A stretch of DNA of 64,000 bases from positions 1 to 64,000 of the forward strand of contig CAKOOK010000004.1 of NCBI GenBank assembly GCA_934098515.1. The letters run 5' to 3'. How positions within the stretch are numbered: the stretch's first letter is position 1; every line of letters starts with the position of its first letter. The stretch is from an uncultured Bacilli bacterium. Its GTDB lineage: Bacteria; Bacillota_I; Bacilli_A; RF39; UBA660. This document shows positions 1 through 8,372 of the stretch, piece after piece. Under the pieces are notes generated by a model, which ran no database searches, was not told where the DNA came from, and saw only the letters and a list, made by a program, of their open reading frames with translations. A program made the translations under genes and the position numbers.

Positions 1-995
1 CTTTAGCTAAAGCAATACTAGCAAAGAATGAAGTTAAAGCTCCAATTACAACACCAGGAGCAGCAATATCTACTGCTAGTGAGGCACTTTTAGCAAGTAC
101 TGAAGATGATTATGGAACAAGCTATTATTTTAGAGGAGCTGTAACAAATAACTATGTAGAATTTGCTAATAAATGCTGGAGAGTAGTAAGAGTTGGTGGA
201 GATGGTTCAGTAAAGCTTATTTTACATAATGATAATACTGCAGGAGCTGCTAATCCTTGTGATGCTGCTAATAATAGTGCTAGTGCAGCATTTGCAAGAT
301 ACTCTGATACAACATATAAAAGTGCATTTAATTCAAGTTATAATGACAATGCATATGTAGGATTTAAGTATGGAACACCAGGCTCTAGTACATATGAAGC
401 TACACATGCAAATACAAATAATAGTACAATACTAACAAATTTAGAGACTTGGTATACAAAAAATTTAAAAACTTATGCTGATGCAATAGCTGATACTGAA
501 TGGTGTAATGATAAAACAAATGTAACAGATACAACATATGATCCATGGAATTTGAGTGATGTGAGTAATGTTAATGGTTTTGGATATGCTAAAAATACAA
601 CATATTATGGTGCTACCCAAAGATTAGTAAGTGCAGTCACTAGTGCTGGTGGCACTGGCCCAAGTTTAAAATGTAATGGAGAATTAAGTAAAATAAATTT
701 AAAAATAGGTTTAATAACAGCAGATGAGTTAGCATATGCTGGATACGCTTATAGTCAAAATAATACTACAATATATTTACAAGAAAATGCTGCGGATACT
801 TATTGGTGGTCATTGTCTCCTGACAACTTCAATGGTGGCCACGCTCACGTTTGGTACGTTAGCGGCAGTAATGGCATCTTCGACTACTACAGCGTGGATA
901 GCATCTACGGTGTTCGCCCTTCGATTTCTCTTAAGCCCTTTACCAACGTAACCGGTGATGGAACCAGTAGTTCACCATTTGTAGTAAAAATTTAA
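1..995 (+). CDS. Hypervariable surface protein, DGR-target type (copy 1, 5' end outside window)
   Basis: The reading frame is open from base 3 to the TAA at 993-995, so the N-terminus lies outside the window. The visible ~330 residues match the C-terminal two-thirds of the proteins at 24664-26208 and 42044-43336: a NEVKAPITTPGAA hinge, an EDDYGTSYYFRGAVTNNYVEF block, a CNGELSKI block, then YWWSLSP, a variable stretch (codons 822-911) and VRPSISLKP. The W..SP...VRPSISL ending resembles C-type-lectin-like domains diversified by retroelements (possibly DUF6273-like; that family name is from memory). Function is probably ligand binding at the cell surface. Codons in the variable stretch end almost always in C or T, unlike the A/T-ending codons upstream. 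The gene stands alone and is closed by a hairpin terminator. Confidence 0.85.
   Translation, partial: LAKAILAKNEVKAPITTPGAAISTASEALLASTEDDYGTSYYFRGAVTNNYVEFANKCWRVVRVGGDGSVKLILHNDNTAGAANPCDAANNSASAAFARYSDTTYKSAFNSSYNDNAYVGFKYGTPGSSTYEATHANTNNSTILTNLETWYTKNLKTYADAIADTEWCNDKTNVTDTTYDPWNLSDVSNVNGFGYAKNTTYYGATQRLVSAVTSAGGTGPSLKCNGELSKINLKIGLITADELAYAGYAYSQNNTTIYLQENAADTYWWSLSPDNFNGGHAHVWYVSGSNGIFDYYSVDSIYGVRPSISLKPFTNVTGDGTSSSPFVVKI
814..935 (+). repeat. Putative DGR variable repeat VR1
   Basis: This GC-rich segment starts at the LSP codons and runs to the CTTAAG at 930-935. Aligned with 26030-26151 and 43158-43279, the framework codons (Phe, Ala, Val-Trp, Val, Phe, Val) are kept. Most other codons differ at first and second bases while keeping a C or T third base, as expected if AAC/AAT template codons were mutagenised at adenines. 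In this copy 28 of the 30 codons between LSP and VRPSISL end in a pyrimidine. The following CTTCGATTTCTCTTAAG-type tail is nearly invariant among copies and could be the homing initiation region. Confidence 0.75.
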
Positions 996-1000
996 GTTAG

Positions 1001-1050
1001 AACTGATAGAAATGACAATGTATATGTTGCTGGTTTCTATTAGTTTTTTT
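1001..1050 (+). terminator. Rho-independent terminator after copy 1
   Basis: Arms AACTGATAGAAA (1001-1012) and TTTCTATTAGTT (1034-1045) pair with one G-U wobble and run into a T tract to 1050. Confidence 0.85.
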
Positions 1051-1123
1051 ATTATAATTCTTAATGGTTTTTTTCTTGTATTAGATGAGAAAATAAATTA
1101 TAATCTTAGTGAGGATAAATGAT

Positions 1124-2014
1124 ATGGAAGATAAGGTTAAAGAGTTTTTAGATTATTTAGAGTTTGAGAGAAAGTATTCTGATAAGACTGTTAAGAGTTA
1201 TGAGATAGATTTATATCATTTAAAAGAGTATTGCAGTATTAATAAACTTAATTATTTGAGTCTTACTTATGATGATGTTAGTAAGTATGTGATTAGTACG
1301 CAGAAGAGTGGTTATAAGAGCACTAGTATTAATAGGTTGCTTAGTTCTTTAAGAAGTTTTTATAATTATTTAATTAAGAAGGATGTTACTGATAATAATC
1401 CTTTTGAACTTATTAATAATCTTAAGACGGAAAAGAGACTTCCAAATTATTTTAGGTATAGTGATTTTGAAGAGATGCTTAATTCTTTGGATGATGATAA
1501 GCCTCTTACTTTAAGGAATGCGCTTATTATAGAACTTTTGCTTGCGACTGGCTTGCGCGTTAGTGAGTTATCTAATATTAGGATTGAAGATATGGATTTA
1601 AAGAATAATGAGATTAGAGTTATGGGTAAGGGGAGTAAAGAGAGAGTTGTTTATTATAGAGAGAGTACTAAGAATAAGTTATATTATTATTTTAAAGATG
1701 GAAGAAGTAGTCTTCTAAATGGGAAGTATTCACCTTATTTATTTATTAATAATAATGGGGGTAAGCTTACTGATAGGGGTGTTAGATATATTATTGAGGG
1801 AATTATTAAGAAGTGTTCAATTAATGTTAGGGTTACTCCCCATACTTTTAGGCATACTTTTGCGACAATGCTTTTAAATGAGGGGTGTGATATTAGAAGT
1901 GTGCAAGAACTTTTAGGACATGCTAATTTGAATACGACAAGTATTTACACACATCTTACAAATGAAACAATTAGAAAAACATATTTAAATGCTCATCCTC
2001 ATGGAAAATACTAG
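1124..2014 (+). CDS. xerC/xerD-like: Tyrosine recombinase, XerC/XerD family
   Basis: The protein is 296 aa, the usual Xer length. It has an N-terminal SAM-like DNA-binding domain (about 1-90) and a C-terminal catalytic domain with Arg145 in GLRVSEL, HTFRH with His240/Arg243, His266 in LLGHAN and the nucleophile Tyr275 in IYTHL. Known Xer pairs resolve chromosome dimers at dif; which Xer this is cannot be decided from one copy. The ATG at 1124 is preferred because GAGGA at 1111-1115 sits 8 nt upstream; a GTG at 1109 lies in frame. It follows the copy 1 terminator, and a small membrane protein gene lies just downstream. It is a candidate enzyme for any site-specific inversion in the region, but nothing here shows that. 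Confidence 0.9.
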   Translation: MEDKVKEFLDYLEFERKYSDKTVKSYEIDLYHLKEYCSINKLNYLSLTYDDVSKYVISTQKSGYKSTSINRLLSSLRSFYNYLIKKDVTDNNPFELINNLKTEKRLPNYFRYSDFEEMLNSLDDDKPLTLRNALIIELLLATGLRVSELSNIRIEDMDLKNNEIRVMGKGSKERVVYYRESTKNKLYYYFKDGRSSLLNGKYSPYLFINNNGGKLTDRGVRYIIEGIIKKCSINVRVTPHTFRHTFATMLLNEGCDIRSVQELLGHANLNTTSIYTHLTNETIRKTYLNAHPHGKY

Positions 2015-2062
2015 ATTATTAATAAAAAAATTGGTATAATTTTTTGGTAGGCTGGTGGTAAA

Positions 2063-2716
2063 ATGATTGATGATAATTCTAAAAAATTAGGTAGAGTTTT
2101 TATGATAGTTTTGGTAATTATTGGGGTTATAATTATGATATATTTAGTGCATCATACACTGTCTGTAGATAGTTATAAGTATGAATTACCTACAACTACT
2201 ACTATAGTGGTGGATAAAGATATTACTAGTTTGAGTGATACTCTTAAGATAAATTATAATACGCTTATTAATGATGAAAGTTTTTTAAGAGGTATTAATA
2301 ATGCGATTGATTATAATAATAAAGATATAAATGTTTTTGAAAGTGAACTTACTAAGTTTAAGTATCTTTATTCTAAGAATGATAAAGGTGCACTTACTTA
2401 TGATGAAATTAATACTTTATCAGAAAATGTATTTAATACAGAATTATCTAAAGAAAATATTGCTGAGTATTTAAATCAAGATGGTGCCTATGAATATGAA
2501 ATAAACTACGGTAATCCTAAATACTGTATTAAAGTTGTTAATGAAAAAAATGGAGATAACTTAAAAACAGTTTATTTTGATATGATTGATTATAACTCTG
2601 AAAGCTGCAAGGCAAGTGTGTTAGAGTATTCTAAAGATATTGTGGCTTTAAAAGGTACTTTAGTGCTTAATAAGGGTGATAATAAATATTTTATAAATTC
2701 AATGATGATTAGATAA
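2063..2716 (+). CDS. Membrane-anchored protein of unknown function
   Basis: The protein is 217 aa with one hydrophobic segment at about residues 14-32 (FMIVLVIIGVIIMIYLV), a short Thr-rich linker (PTTTTIVV) and a hydrophilic domain predicted to face outside. Two cysteines in the C-terminal half (KYCIK and ESCKA) could form a disulfide. I do not recognise the family. It lies between xer and ppdK with only 14 bp before ppdK, so it may be cotranscribed with one of them. Confidence 0.8.
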   Translation: MIDDNSKKLGRVFMIVLVIIGVIIMIYLVHHTLSVDSYKYELPTTTTIVVDKDITSLSDTLKINYNTLINDESFLRGINNAIDYNNKDINVFESELTKFKYLYSKNDKGALTYDEINTLSENVFNTELSKENIAEYLNQDGAYEYEINYGNPKYCIKVVNEKNGDNLKTVYFDMIDYNSESCKASVLEYSKDIVALKGTLVLNKGDNKYFINSMMIR

Positions 2717-2730
2717 AGGAGGTTTAATTT

Positions 2731-5352
2731 ATGAAATATGTTTATTTGTTTTCTGAAGGAAACAAGGATATGAAGAACTTACTTGGTGGTAAGGGTGCTA
2801 ATTTAGCAGAAATGACTAAGTTAGGTTTACCAGTACCGCAAGGATTTACCATTACAACAGAGGCTTGTACTAGATACTATGAAGATGGTGAAAAGATTAG
2901 TAATGAGATCCAGGAAGAAATTTTTGAGAATATTAAGAAGATGGAAGAGATTACTGGGAAGAAGTTTGGTGATAAGGAAAATCCATTGCTTGTATCAGTA
3001 AGAAGTGGGGCTCGTGCATCTATGCCAGGAATGATGGATACTATTCTTAATTTAGGTTTAAATGAAGATGTAGTTGAAGTTTTAGCTAGTAAGAGTGGTA
3101 ATGCTAGATGGGCATGGGACTGTTATCGTAGATTTATTCAGATGTATTCTGATGTTGTAATGGAAGTAGGAAAGAAATATTTTGAAACTCTTATTGATGA
3201 GATGAAAAAGAAAAAAGGTGTTACTTTAGATGTTGAGCTTACTGCTGAAGATTTAAAAGAACTAGCAGAAGAGTTTAAGGCTGAATATAAGAGTAAAGTT
3301 GGTAGTGAGTTTCCAAGTGATCCAACAGAGCAATTAATGGGCGCTGTTAAGGCAGTGTTTAGATCATGGGATAATCCAAGAGCAAATGTATATCGTCGTG
3401 ATAATGATATTCCTTATTCTTGGGGAACTGCTGTAAATGTTCAAATGATGGCTTTTGGTAATATGGGAGAAACATCTGGAACTGGCGTTGCCTTTACTAG
3501 GGATCCAGCAACAGGAGAAAAACATTTAATGGGTGAATTTTTAATGAATGCTCAAGGAGAGGATGTTGTAGCGGGTGTTAGAACTCCAGAACCTATTGAA
3601 CACTTAAAAGAGGTTATGCCTGAAGTTTATGATGAGTTTGTTGGTATTTGTAAGAAGTTAGAAGAACATTATCATGATATGCAAGATATGGAGTTTACTA
3701 TTGAAGATAAACACTTATATATGCTTCAAACACGTAATGGTAAAAGAACTGCTAAGGCTGCTTTAAAGATTGCTTGTGATTTAGTTGATGAGGGTATGAT
3801 TACTGATAAGGAAGCAGTTATGATGATTGATCCTCGTAATTTAGATACTTTGTTACATCCTACATTTGATGCTGAGGCACTTAAGGGTGCTGAAGTAATT
3901 GGTAAGGGGCTTGCAGCATCACCTGGAGCAGCATCTGGTGAAGTAGTGTTTACTGCAGAAGATGCTAAGACTGCAAAAGCAAATGGTAAAAAAGTAGTAT
4001 TAGTAAGACTTGAAACATCTCCTGAAGATATTGAAGGAATGAAAGCAAGTGAAGGCATTTTAACTGTTCGTGGTGGTATGACTAGTCATGCTGCAGTAGT
4101 AGCTCGTGGAATGGGTACTTGCTGCGTTTCTGGATGCCAAGAAATTACTATGGATGAAGAAAATAAAACATTTACTTTAGGTGATAAGACATTTAGAGAA
4201 TTTGATGAGATTTCTATAGATGGTTCTACTGGTAAGATTTATGCTGGATTAATTCCTAAGGTTGATGCCTCTATTACTGGTGAGTTTGGTAGAATTATGG
4301 CTTGGGCTGATAAGTATAGAAGATTAAGAGTAAGAACAAATGCTGATACACCTAGAGATGCTTTAAAGGCTAGAGAACTTGGTGCTGAAGGTATTGGACT
4401 ATGTAGAACTGAGCATATGTTCTTTGATAAAGATAGAATTGCAGCAATTAGAGAGATGATTTGTTCTGATACTGTTGAGGAAAGAGAAACTGCTTTAGCA
4501 AAAATTGAGCCAATGCAGCAAAAGGACTTTGAAGCTTTATATGAAGCGATGGAAGACTATAGTGTTACTATTAGATATTTAGATCCTCCTCTACATGAAT
4601 TTGTTCCTACAGAGGAAGCTGACATTAAGTTACTTGCTGATTCTCAAGGAAAAACTGTTGAACAAATTAAAGCAATTATTGCTGGGCTTCATGAGTTTAA
4701 TCCAATGATGGGACACAGAGGATGCCGCCTTGCTGTAACATTCCCAGAAATTGCTAAGATGCAAACTAGGGCTGTTATTAAGGCTGCTATTGCAGTATCT
4801 AAGAGAAAGAATGTAAAGATTGTTCCAGAGATTATGATTCCACTTGTTGGAGAAGTAAAGGAACTTAAATATGTTAAAAATATTGTTTGTCAGACTGCAG
4901 ATGAAGTTCTTAAGAATGAAAATTTTGAAATGGAATACCATGTTGGTACAATGATTGAAATTCCTAGAGCAGCATTAACTGCAGATGAAATTGCTAAAGA
5001 AGCTGACTTCTTCTCATTTGGTACTAACGACTTAACACAAATGACATTTGGATTCTCAAGAGATGATGCTGGTAAATTCTTAGGGTCATATTATGATAAG
5101 AAAATTTATGAAAATGATCCATTTGCTAAGTTAGATCAAAAGGGTGTAGGTAAGTTAGTTAAGATGGCTGCTACTCTTGGTAGAGAGGCTAATCCAGATA
5201 TTCATTTGGGAATATGTGGAGAACATGGTGGAGATCCTTCATCTGTAGAGTTCTGTCATAATGTTGGACTAGATTATGTATCTTGTTCACCATACAGAGT
5301 TCCAATTGCTAGACTAGCAGCAGCACAGGCAGCAATTAAATCTGAAAATTAA
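2731..5352 (+). CDS. ppdK: Pyruvate, phosphate dikinase
   Basis: The 873-aa protein has the normal full length. It interconverts pyruvate + ATP + Pi and PEP + AMP + PPi in the cytosol, often used glycolytically in anaerobes with PPi-based metabolism. Visible domains: N-terminal ATP-grasp (GGKGANLAEM near the start, SVRSGARASMPGMMDT), the swivelling phosphohistidine domain with GGMTSHAAVVARGMG and catalytic His453, and the C-terminal PEP/pyruvate TIM barrel ending with GICGEHGGDP and catalytic Cys829. A strong AAAGGAGGT precedes the ATG. A terminator follows, so the gene ends its transcription unit. Confidence 0.97.
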   Translation: MKYVYLFSEGNKDMKNLLGGKGANLAEMTKLGLPVPQGFTITTEACTRYYEDGEKISNEIQEEIFENIKKMEEITGKKFGDKENPLLVSVRSGARASMPGMMDTILNLGLNEDVVEVLASKSGNARWAWDCYRRFIQMYSDVVMEVGKKYFETLIDEMKKKKGVTLDVELTAEDLKELAEEFKAEYKSKVGSEFPSDPTEQLMGAVKAVFRSWDNPRANVYRRDNDIPYSWGTAVNVQMMAFGNMGETSGTGVAFTRDPATGEKHLMGEFLMNAQGEDVVAGVRTPEPIEHLKEVMPEVYDEFVGICKKLEEHYHDMQDMEFTIEDKHLYMLQTRNGKRTAKAALKIACDLVDEGMITDKEAVMMIDPRNLDTLLHPTFDAEALKGAEVIGKGLAASPGAASGEVVFTAEDAKTAKANGKKVVLVRLETSPEDIEGMKASEGILTVRGGMTSHAAVVARGMGTCCVSGCQEITMDEENKTFTLGDKTFREFDEISIDGSTGKIYAGLIPKVDASITGEFGRIMAWADKYRRLRVRTNADTPRDALKARELGAEGIGLCRTEHMFFDKDRIAAIREMICSDTVEERETALAKIEPMQQKDFEALYEAMEDYSVTIRYLDPPLHEFVPTEEADIKLLADSQGKTVEQIKAIIAGLHEFNPMMGHRGCRLAVTFPEIAKMQTRAVIKAAIAVSKRKNVKIVPEIMIPLVGEVKELKYVKNIVCQTADEVLKNENFEMEYHVGTMIEIPRAALTADEIAKEADFFSFGTNDLTQMTFGFSRDDAGKFLGSYYDKKIYENDPFAKLDQKGVGKLVKMAATLGREANPDIHLGICGEHGGDPSSVEFCHNVGLDYVSCSPYRVPIARLAAAQAAIKSEN

Positions 5353-5371
5353 TAATAAATTTAGTTATATT

Positions 5372-5410
5372 AAAAGACTAAGTAATATTATGTACAACTT
5401 AGTCTTTTTT
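5372..5410 (+). terminator. Terminator after ppdK
   Basis: AAAAGACTAAGT (5372-5383) pairs with ACTTAGTCTTTT (5397-5408), followed by T residues. Confidence 0.9.
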
Positions 5411-5464
5411 GTGGTAATTTAACCTGTTTTATAGTATACTATTTATAGTTATAGGGGTGATAAA

Positions 5465-6073
5465 ATGCTTGAAAATAAACTAAATATTACTAATGAGGTA
5501 GAACTAGCAAAAGAAGAAGAAAGAATAACAAAATTAAAAGCATTAGAATTATTTGATACAAATAAGATTAATGAATTTGAAGTAGGGACAACTAAAGGAT
5601 TATGTGATATTCATAAATTTTTATTTAATGAAATTTATTCATTTGCAGGTGAAATAAGAGAAGTTAATTTAGCTAAAGGTAACTTTAGATTCGCTGCATC
5701 AATGTATTTAAAGGATGCACTTTTTAAAATAGATTCTATGCCTGAAGATACATTTGAAAATATAGTAAAAAAATATATTGAAATGAATATAGCACATCCT
5801 TTTAGAGAAGGCAATGGCAGAAGCACTAGAATATGGCTTGATATGATACTAAAAAATAGAATCGGCAAAGTTATAGATTGGAGTAAAATAGATAAAGAAG
5901 AATATTTACTTGCAATGGAAAGAAGTCCAATTAAAGATACTGAAATAACGATATTATTAAAGAATGCTTTAACTGCTAAAATTAGTGATAGAGAAATATA
6001 TATGAAAGGTATTGATACAAGTTATAAGTATGAAGGATATAATACTTATTCTATGGATGAATTAGATAAGTGA
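5465..6073 (+). CDS. fic: Fic-domain AMP-transferase, class III type
   Basis: The 202-aa protein carries a canonical Fic motif from His111 to Arg122 (HPFREGNGRSTR), so it should be able to transfer AMP or a similar group from a nucleotide to a target hydroxyl. A C-terminal SxxxEG element at Ser186-Glu190-Gly191 (SYKYEG) fits the autoinhibitory helix of class III Fic proteins such as the Neisseria enzyme, where the inhibitory Glu blocks productive ATP binding. No separate antitoxin-like gene is adjacent, which agrees with built-in inhibition. RBS GGGGTG lies just upstream of the ATG. Targets (DNA gyrase in known homologues) cannot be read from the sequence. The gene stands between two terminators. 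Confidence 0.92.
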   Translation: MLENKLNITNEVELAKEEERITKLKALELFDTNKINEFEVGTTKGLCDIHKFLFNEIYSFAGEIREVNLAKGNFRFAASMYLKDALFKIDSMPEDTFENIVKKYIEMNIAHPFREGNGRSTRIWLDMILKNRIGKVIDWSKIDKEEYLLAMERSPIKDTEITILLKNALTAKISDREIYMKGIDTSYKYEGYNTYSMDELDK

Positions 6074-6190
6074 TTTAGTTTTATTATTTTGCTGCTAAGC
6101 TCGAATGTTTCGCGCAAACTATAATTAGGACAAAAAACTAATAATGAACAATTAGTAAACTTATTAAAAATGAATATAATATAAAAATAG

Positions 6191-6290
6191 TAAATGTTAG
6201 CCGCTTATGGATGGTGCGGGGTATAAATGATTCCAATCGCGAAATGTTAGTCGCTTCCGAGTGGTGCGAGTTATAAATGATCTCGGTTGA
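6191..6290. repeat. Two tandem imperfect 50-bp repeats
   Basis: Unit 1 (6191-6240) and unit 2 (6241-6290) share AAATGTTAG, CGCTT, a TGGTGCG core and TATAAATGAT at identical offsets, giving an exact 50-bp period; a partial third AAATGTTTGA follows at 6291. The units are richer in GC than the flanks. No ORF crosses them. The rest of the 261-bp gap (6074-6334) shows only AT-rich sequence plus the hairpin at 6300. Function unknown. Confidence 0.7.
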
Positions 6291-6299
6291 AAATGTTTG

Positions 6300-6328
6300 A
6301 AAACTTTATCTTATGATAGAGTTTTTTC
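6300..6328 (+). terminator. Terminator, plus direction
   Basis: AAAACTTTATC (6300-6310) pairs with GATAGAGTTTT (6315-6325) over a 4-nt loop with a following T run. It would end transcription from the fic side and lies just 3' of the convergent XRE gene. Confidence 0.75.
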
Positions 6329-6334
6329 TTGAAG

Positions 6335-7039
6335 TTAAATTTTTCTAGAATCAAGAGTTATAGTTTTTTCGACATTATCTTCAGTAGTTATTTTTAAATA
6401 TATGTTTGGTAAATTGTTATCTATATTTATTTTACCGTAATTAAATAGTTCACTAACGCTTCTTTTATCCTTCCATGTGAAATTAAGAATATTGGTTCCT
6501 CCAGATAATATAATTCTTTTATCATTTTGTTCATAATAATAAATTTCTATATTTTTAATTTCTGCGCCATCTGAAAAATTTAGAACACATGGTTTAAATA
6601 TAATCTTTTTAGGCGATGTTATAATTAACCCACTATTGCAAACTAATTCATTTGATCTATATTCAAGTTCGTAAATATTGTTTTTATTAAAAGTATAAAG
6701 TGTATAAAAAAGTGAAAATATTATTATTACAAATACTATCAGAATAATTATTATAATTTTAAATTTATTTATTATTTTTTGTTTATTAAAATTTTCAAAA
6801 GCTAAATTAAAATAGTATTTTTTATTTTTTACATTATTATCTTCAAAAAAATAGTCTATATTAACATTATAAAATTTACAAATTAAGATTAGTGTCTGGT
6901 AATCTGGAATACTTTTACCAGTTTCCCATCTACTTACTGCTTGTCTACTAAGGTATAGATTTCTTGCTAATTCATCTTGGGTTATATTATTTTTGATTCT
7001 AAGTTCTTTAAGTTTAGTACCAATTTCATTCAAACTCAT
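6335..7039 (-). CDS. XRE-family HTH regulator with a membrane anchor
   Basis: The protein is 234 aa. Residues ~5-60 form a Cro/CI-type helix-turn-helix (ITQDELARNLYLSRQAVSRWE, then GKSIPD), followed by a charged linker, one transmembrane segment near 95-117 (isoleucine-rich), and an extracytoplasmic C-terminal domain of ~110 residues that I do not recognise. This topology suggests a DNA-binding protein that senses something outside or at the membrane. RBS GGTG lies upstream of the ATG. It is convergent with fic and points away from gerM; no target gene is obvious. Confidence 0.85.
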   Translation of the reverse strand: MSLNEIGTKLKELRIKNNITQDELARNLYLSRQAVSRWETGKSIPDYQTLILICKFYNVNIDYFFEDNNVKNKKYYFNLAFENFNKQKIINKFKIIIIILIVFVIIIFSLFYTLYTFNKNNIYELEYRSNELVCNSGLIITSPKKIIFKPCVLNFSDGAEIKNIEIYYYEQNDKRIILSGGTNILNFTWKDKRSVSELFNYGKINIDNNLPNIYLKITTEDNVEKTITLDSRKI

Positions 7040-7115
7040 ATGTGTATCACCATATTTAATTATACACTAATCTTAAAATAAGTAACGCAATTTATAATTT
7101 ACTGCATATTATTAG

Positions 7116-8042
7116 TTAAAAGTCATATGTTTCGTATAGTTCATTATCTATATAATATATGACTTTTTTATGTTCGTAATTATTTTTTATAGACAGGTTT
7201 ATTGTGTATATTACTTTTTCAATTAGATTAGATTCATAAAGGTCATTAAAGAGTTTTTTGTTCATATTTAATGAGATAAAATCATTTTCCATTTCATAAC
7301 TTATTTCTCTTACATCTTTTAAATAACTAATTAGGCTTGTTTCGTAAACGCTTTTACTAGCAAGCTCAGATAAGATGATTTCTACTTTATCACTTTTATC
7401 ATTATTTATTAAAGTTACTGGTACATAGTAATAGTAATCTTTATATTTAGATAGATAATAAATAGTTGTTTTTGTAGTACCGATAATATCTGTAATATTG
7501 TATATTTGATTAATTCCATAGCTTTTATCTATTATTTGAGGTATTTTTTCATTTGAATTGGGTAGTCTATCAAGAAGATTACCTTCTACATAAATGGTTA
7601 TTTTATTAATTCCATCAATGCTTGTATAAGTGTATACTAAGGAACTTATTAATTTTTTTTCATCTTCTTCATTAATAGTTAAAAGTTTTTTAGAAAAGTT
7701 AAGGGTTAATAAGCCATCATCTATTTTAAAGTAGAGGAGTTTAGTACCTTTAGGAATTACAGGTTTAAATCCGTCTGATAGATAATCTTTCTTGTTAGAG
7801 CCATCTGTTAAATATTCAGTTATTTCTTTGATTTGATTATCTATATTAGTGTTTTTAGTTACTACAGAAACTCTTGATAATAAATTATTTTGATCTATTA
7901 AATAAACGATACTAAAATCAGTATTTTCATTTTGAATATAAGTTTTATCCTCTTTCTTCGTTGGAAATAAATAGACGATTAATAAAATAATTAAACTAGA
8001 TAATATTAAAAAAGTTCTTTTCTTAACCATTTTAATTAGCAT
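7116..8042 (-). CDS. gerM: GerM-like sporulation/germination protein with two GerMN domains
   Basis: The 308-aa protein has an N-terminal membrane anchor (residues ~10-27) and two repeats of a GerMN-type fold. The first contains PKGTKLLYFKIDDGLLTLNFS and VYTYTSIDGINKITIYVEG, the second ends in a similar INLSIKN and VIYYID pattern. In Bacillus GerM supports the SpoIIQ-SpoIIIAH channel and cortex formation. The ATG at 8042 is chosen because GAGGTGG lies directly upstream; an in-frame ATG at 8054 overlaps that RBS. Neighbouring gerE and spoIIIAH on the same strand support a sporulation role. There is no lipobox cysteine, so it is membrane-anchored rather than lipidated as in Bacillus. Confidence 0.8.
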   Translation of the reverse strand: MLIKMVKKRTFLILSSLIILLIVYLFPTKKEDKTYIQNENTDFSIVYLIDQNNLLSRVSVVTKNTNIDNQIKEITEYLTDGSNKKDYLSDGFKPVIPKGTKLLYFKIDDGLLTLNFSKKLLTINEEDEKKLISSLVYTYTSIDGINKITIYVEGNLLDRLPNSNEKIPQIIDKSYGINQIYNITDIIGTTKTTIYYLSKYKDYYYYVPVTLINNDKSDKVEIILSELASKSVYETSLISYLKDVREISYEMENDFISLNMNKKLFNDLYESNLIEKVIYTINLSIKNNYEHKKVIYYIDNELYETYDF

Positions 8043-8071
8043 AATCCACCTCATTTAAATATATTCTTATT

Positions 8072-8103
8072 AAAAATAAAAAGTCGTATATTAACGACTT
8101 TTA
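8072..8103 (-). terminator. Terminator after gerE
   Basis: On the minus strand AAGTCGT (8100-8094) pairs with ACGACTT (8087-8081), followed by T-rich sequence. It overlaps the gerE stop, so gerM is probably transcribed separately or by read-through. Confidence 0.75.
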
Positions 8104-8307
8104 TAGATTTATTTCTCCTAATTTCAGAAGTTCAATAATAGCACCACTACGCCCCTTAACATTCATTTTTTGCATGACATTTGATATATGATTTCTTACG
8201 GTTTTTTCGCTTATTCCTAGATAAGTACTTATTTCTTTAGTAGATTTATTTAATATAAGGAGTTCAAAAACTTCTCTTTCACGTGCTGTTAATATACCTT
8301 TAGACAT
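8101..8307 (-). CDS. gerE: GerE-type LuxR/GerE HTH regulator
   Basis: At 68 aa this is a free-standing LuxR-type helix-turn-helix with no receiver domain, close to the 74 aa of Bacillus GerE. Motifs: LTAREREVFELL, KEISTYLGISEKTVRNHIS and VMQKMNVKGRSGAI. GerE is the last mother-cell regulator in Bacillus sporulation, acting with sigma-K on coat genes. The position between spoIIIAH and gerM makes GerE more likely than an unrelated small LuxR protein. RBS AGAGGGA lies just upstream. A terminator follows at once. Confidence 0.85.
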   Translation of the reverse strand: MSKGILTAREREVFELLILNKSTKEISTYLGISEKTVRNHISNVMQKMNVKGRSGAIIELLKLGEINL

Positions 8308-8372
8308 ATTTCCCTCTCTTTCAACTTCTCATAATATTTTATGACACAATTAAAGAGAGAGTGATTATTAGA

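Noticed and set aside
736..951. Alternative-frame ORFs over the variable segments (also 25952-26167)
   Set aside because: Shadows of the hypervariable genes; the annotated frame continues through the full homologous protein family.
3726..4058. Minus-strand ORFs inside ppdK, and similar ones inside gatA, mutS, rplS and other genes
   Set aside because: Antisense shadows of well-conserved proteins without RBS.
6191..6290. CRISPR array
   Set aside because: Only two full units; similarity extends over the whole 50 bp rather than alternating repeat and unique spacer; no cas genes.
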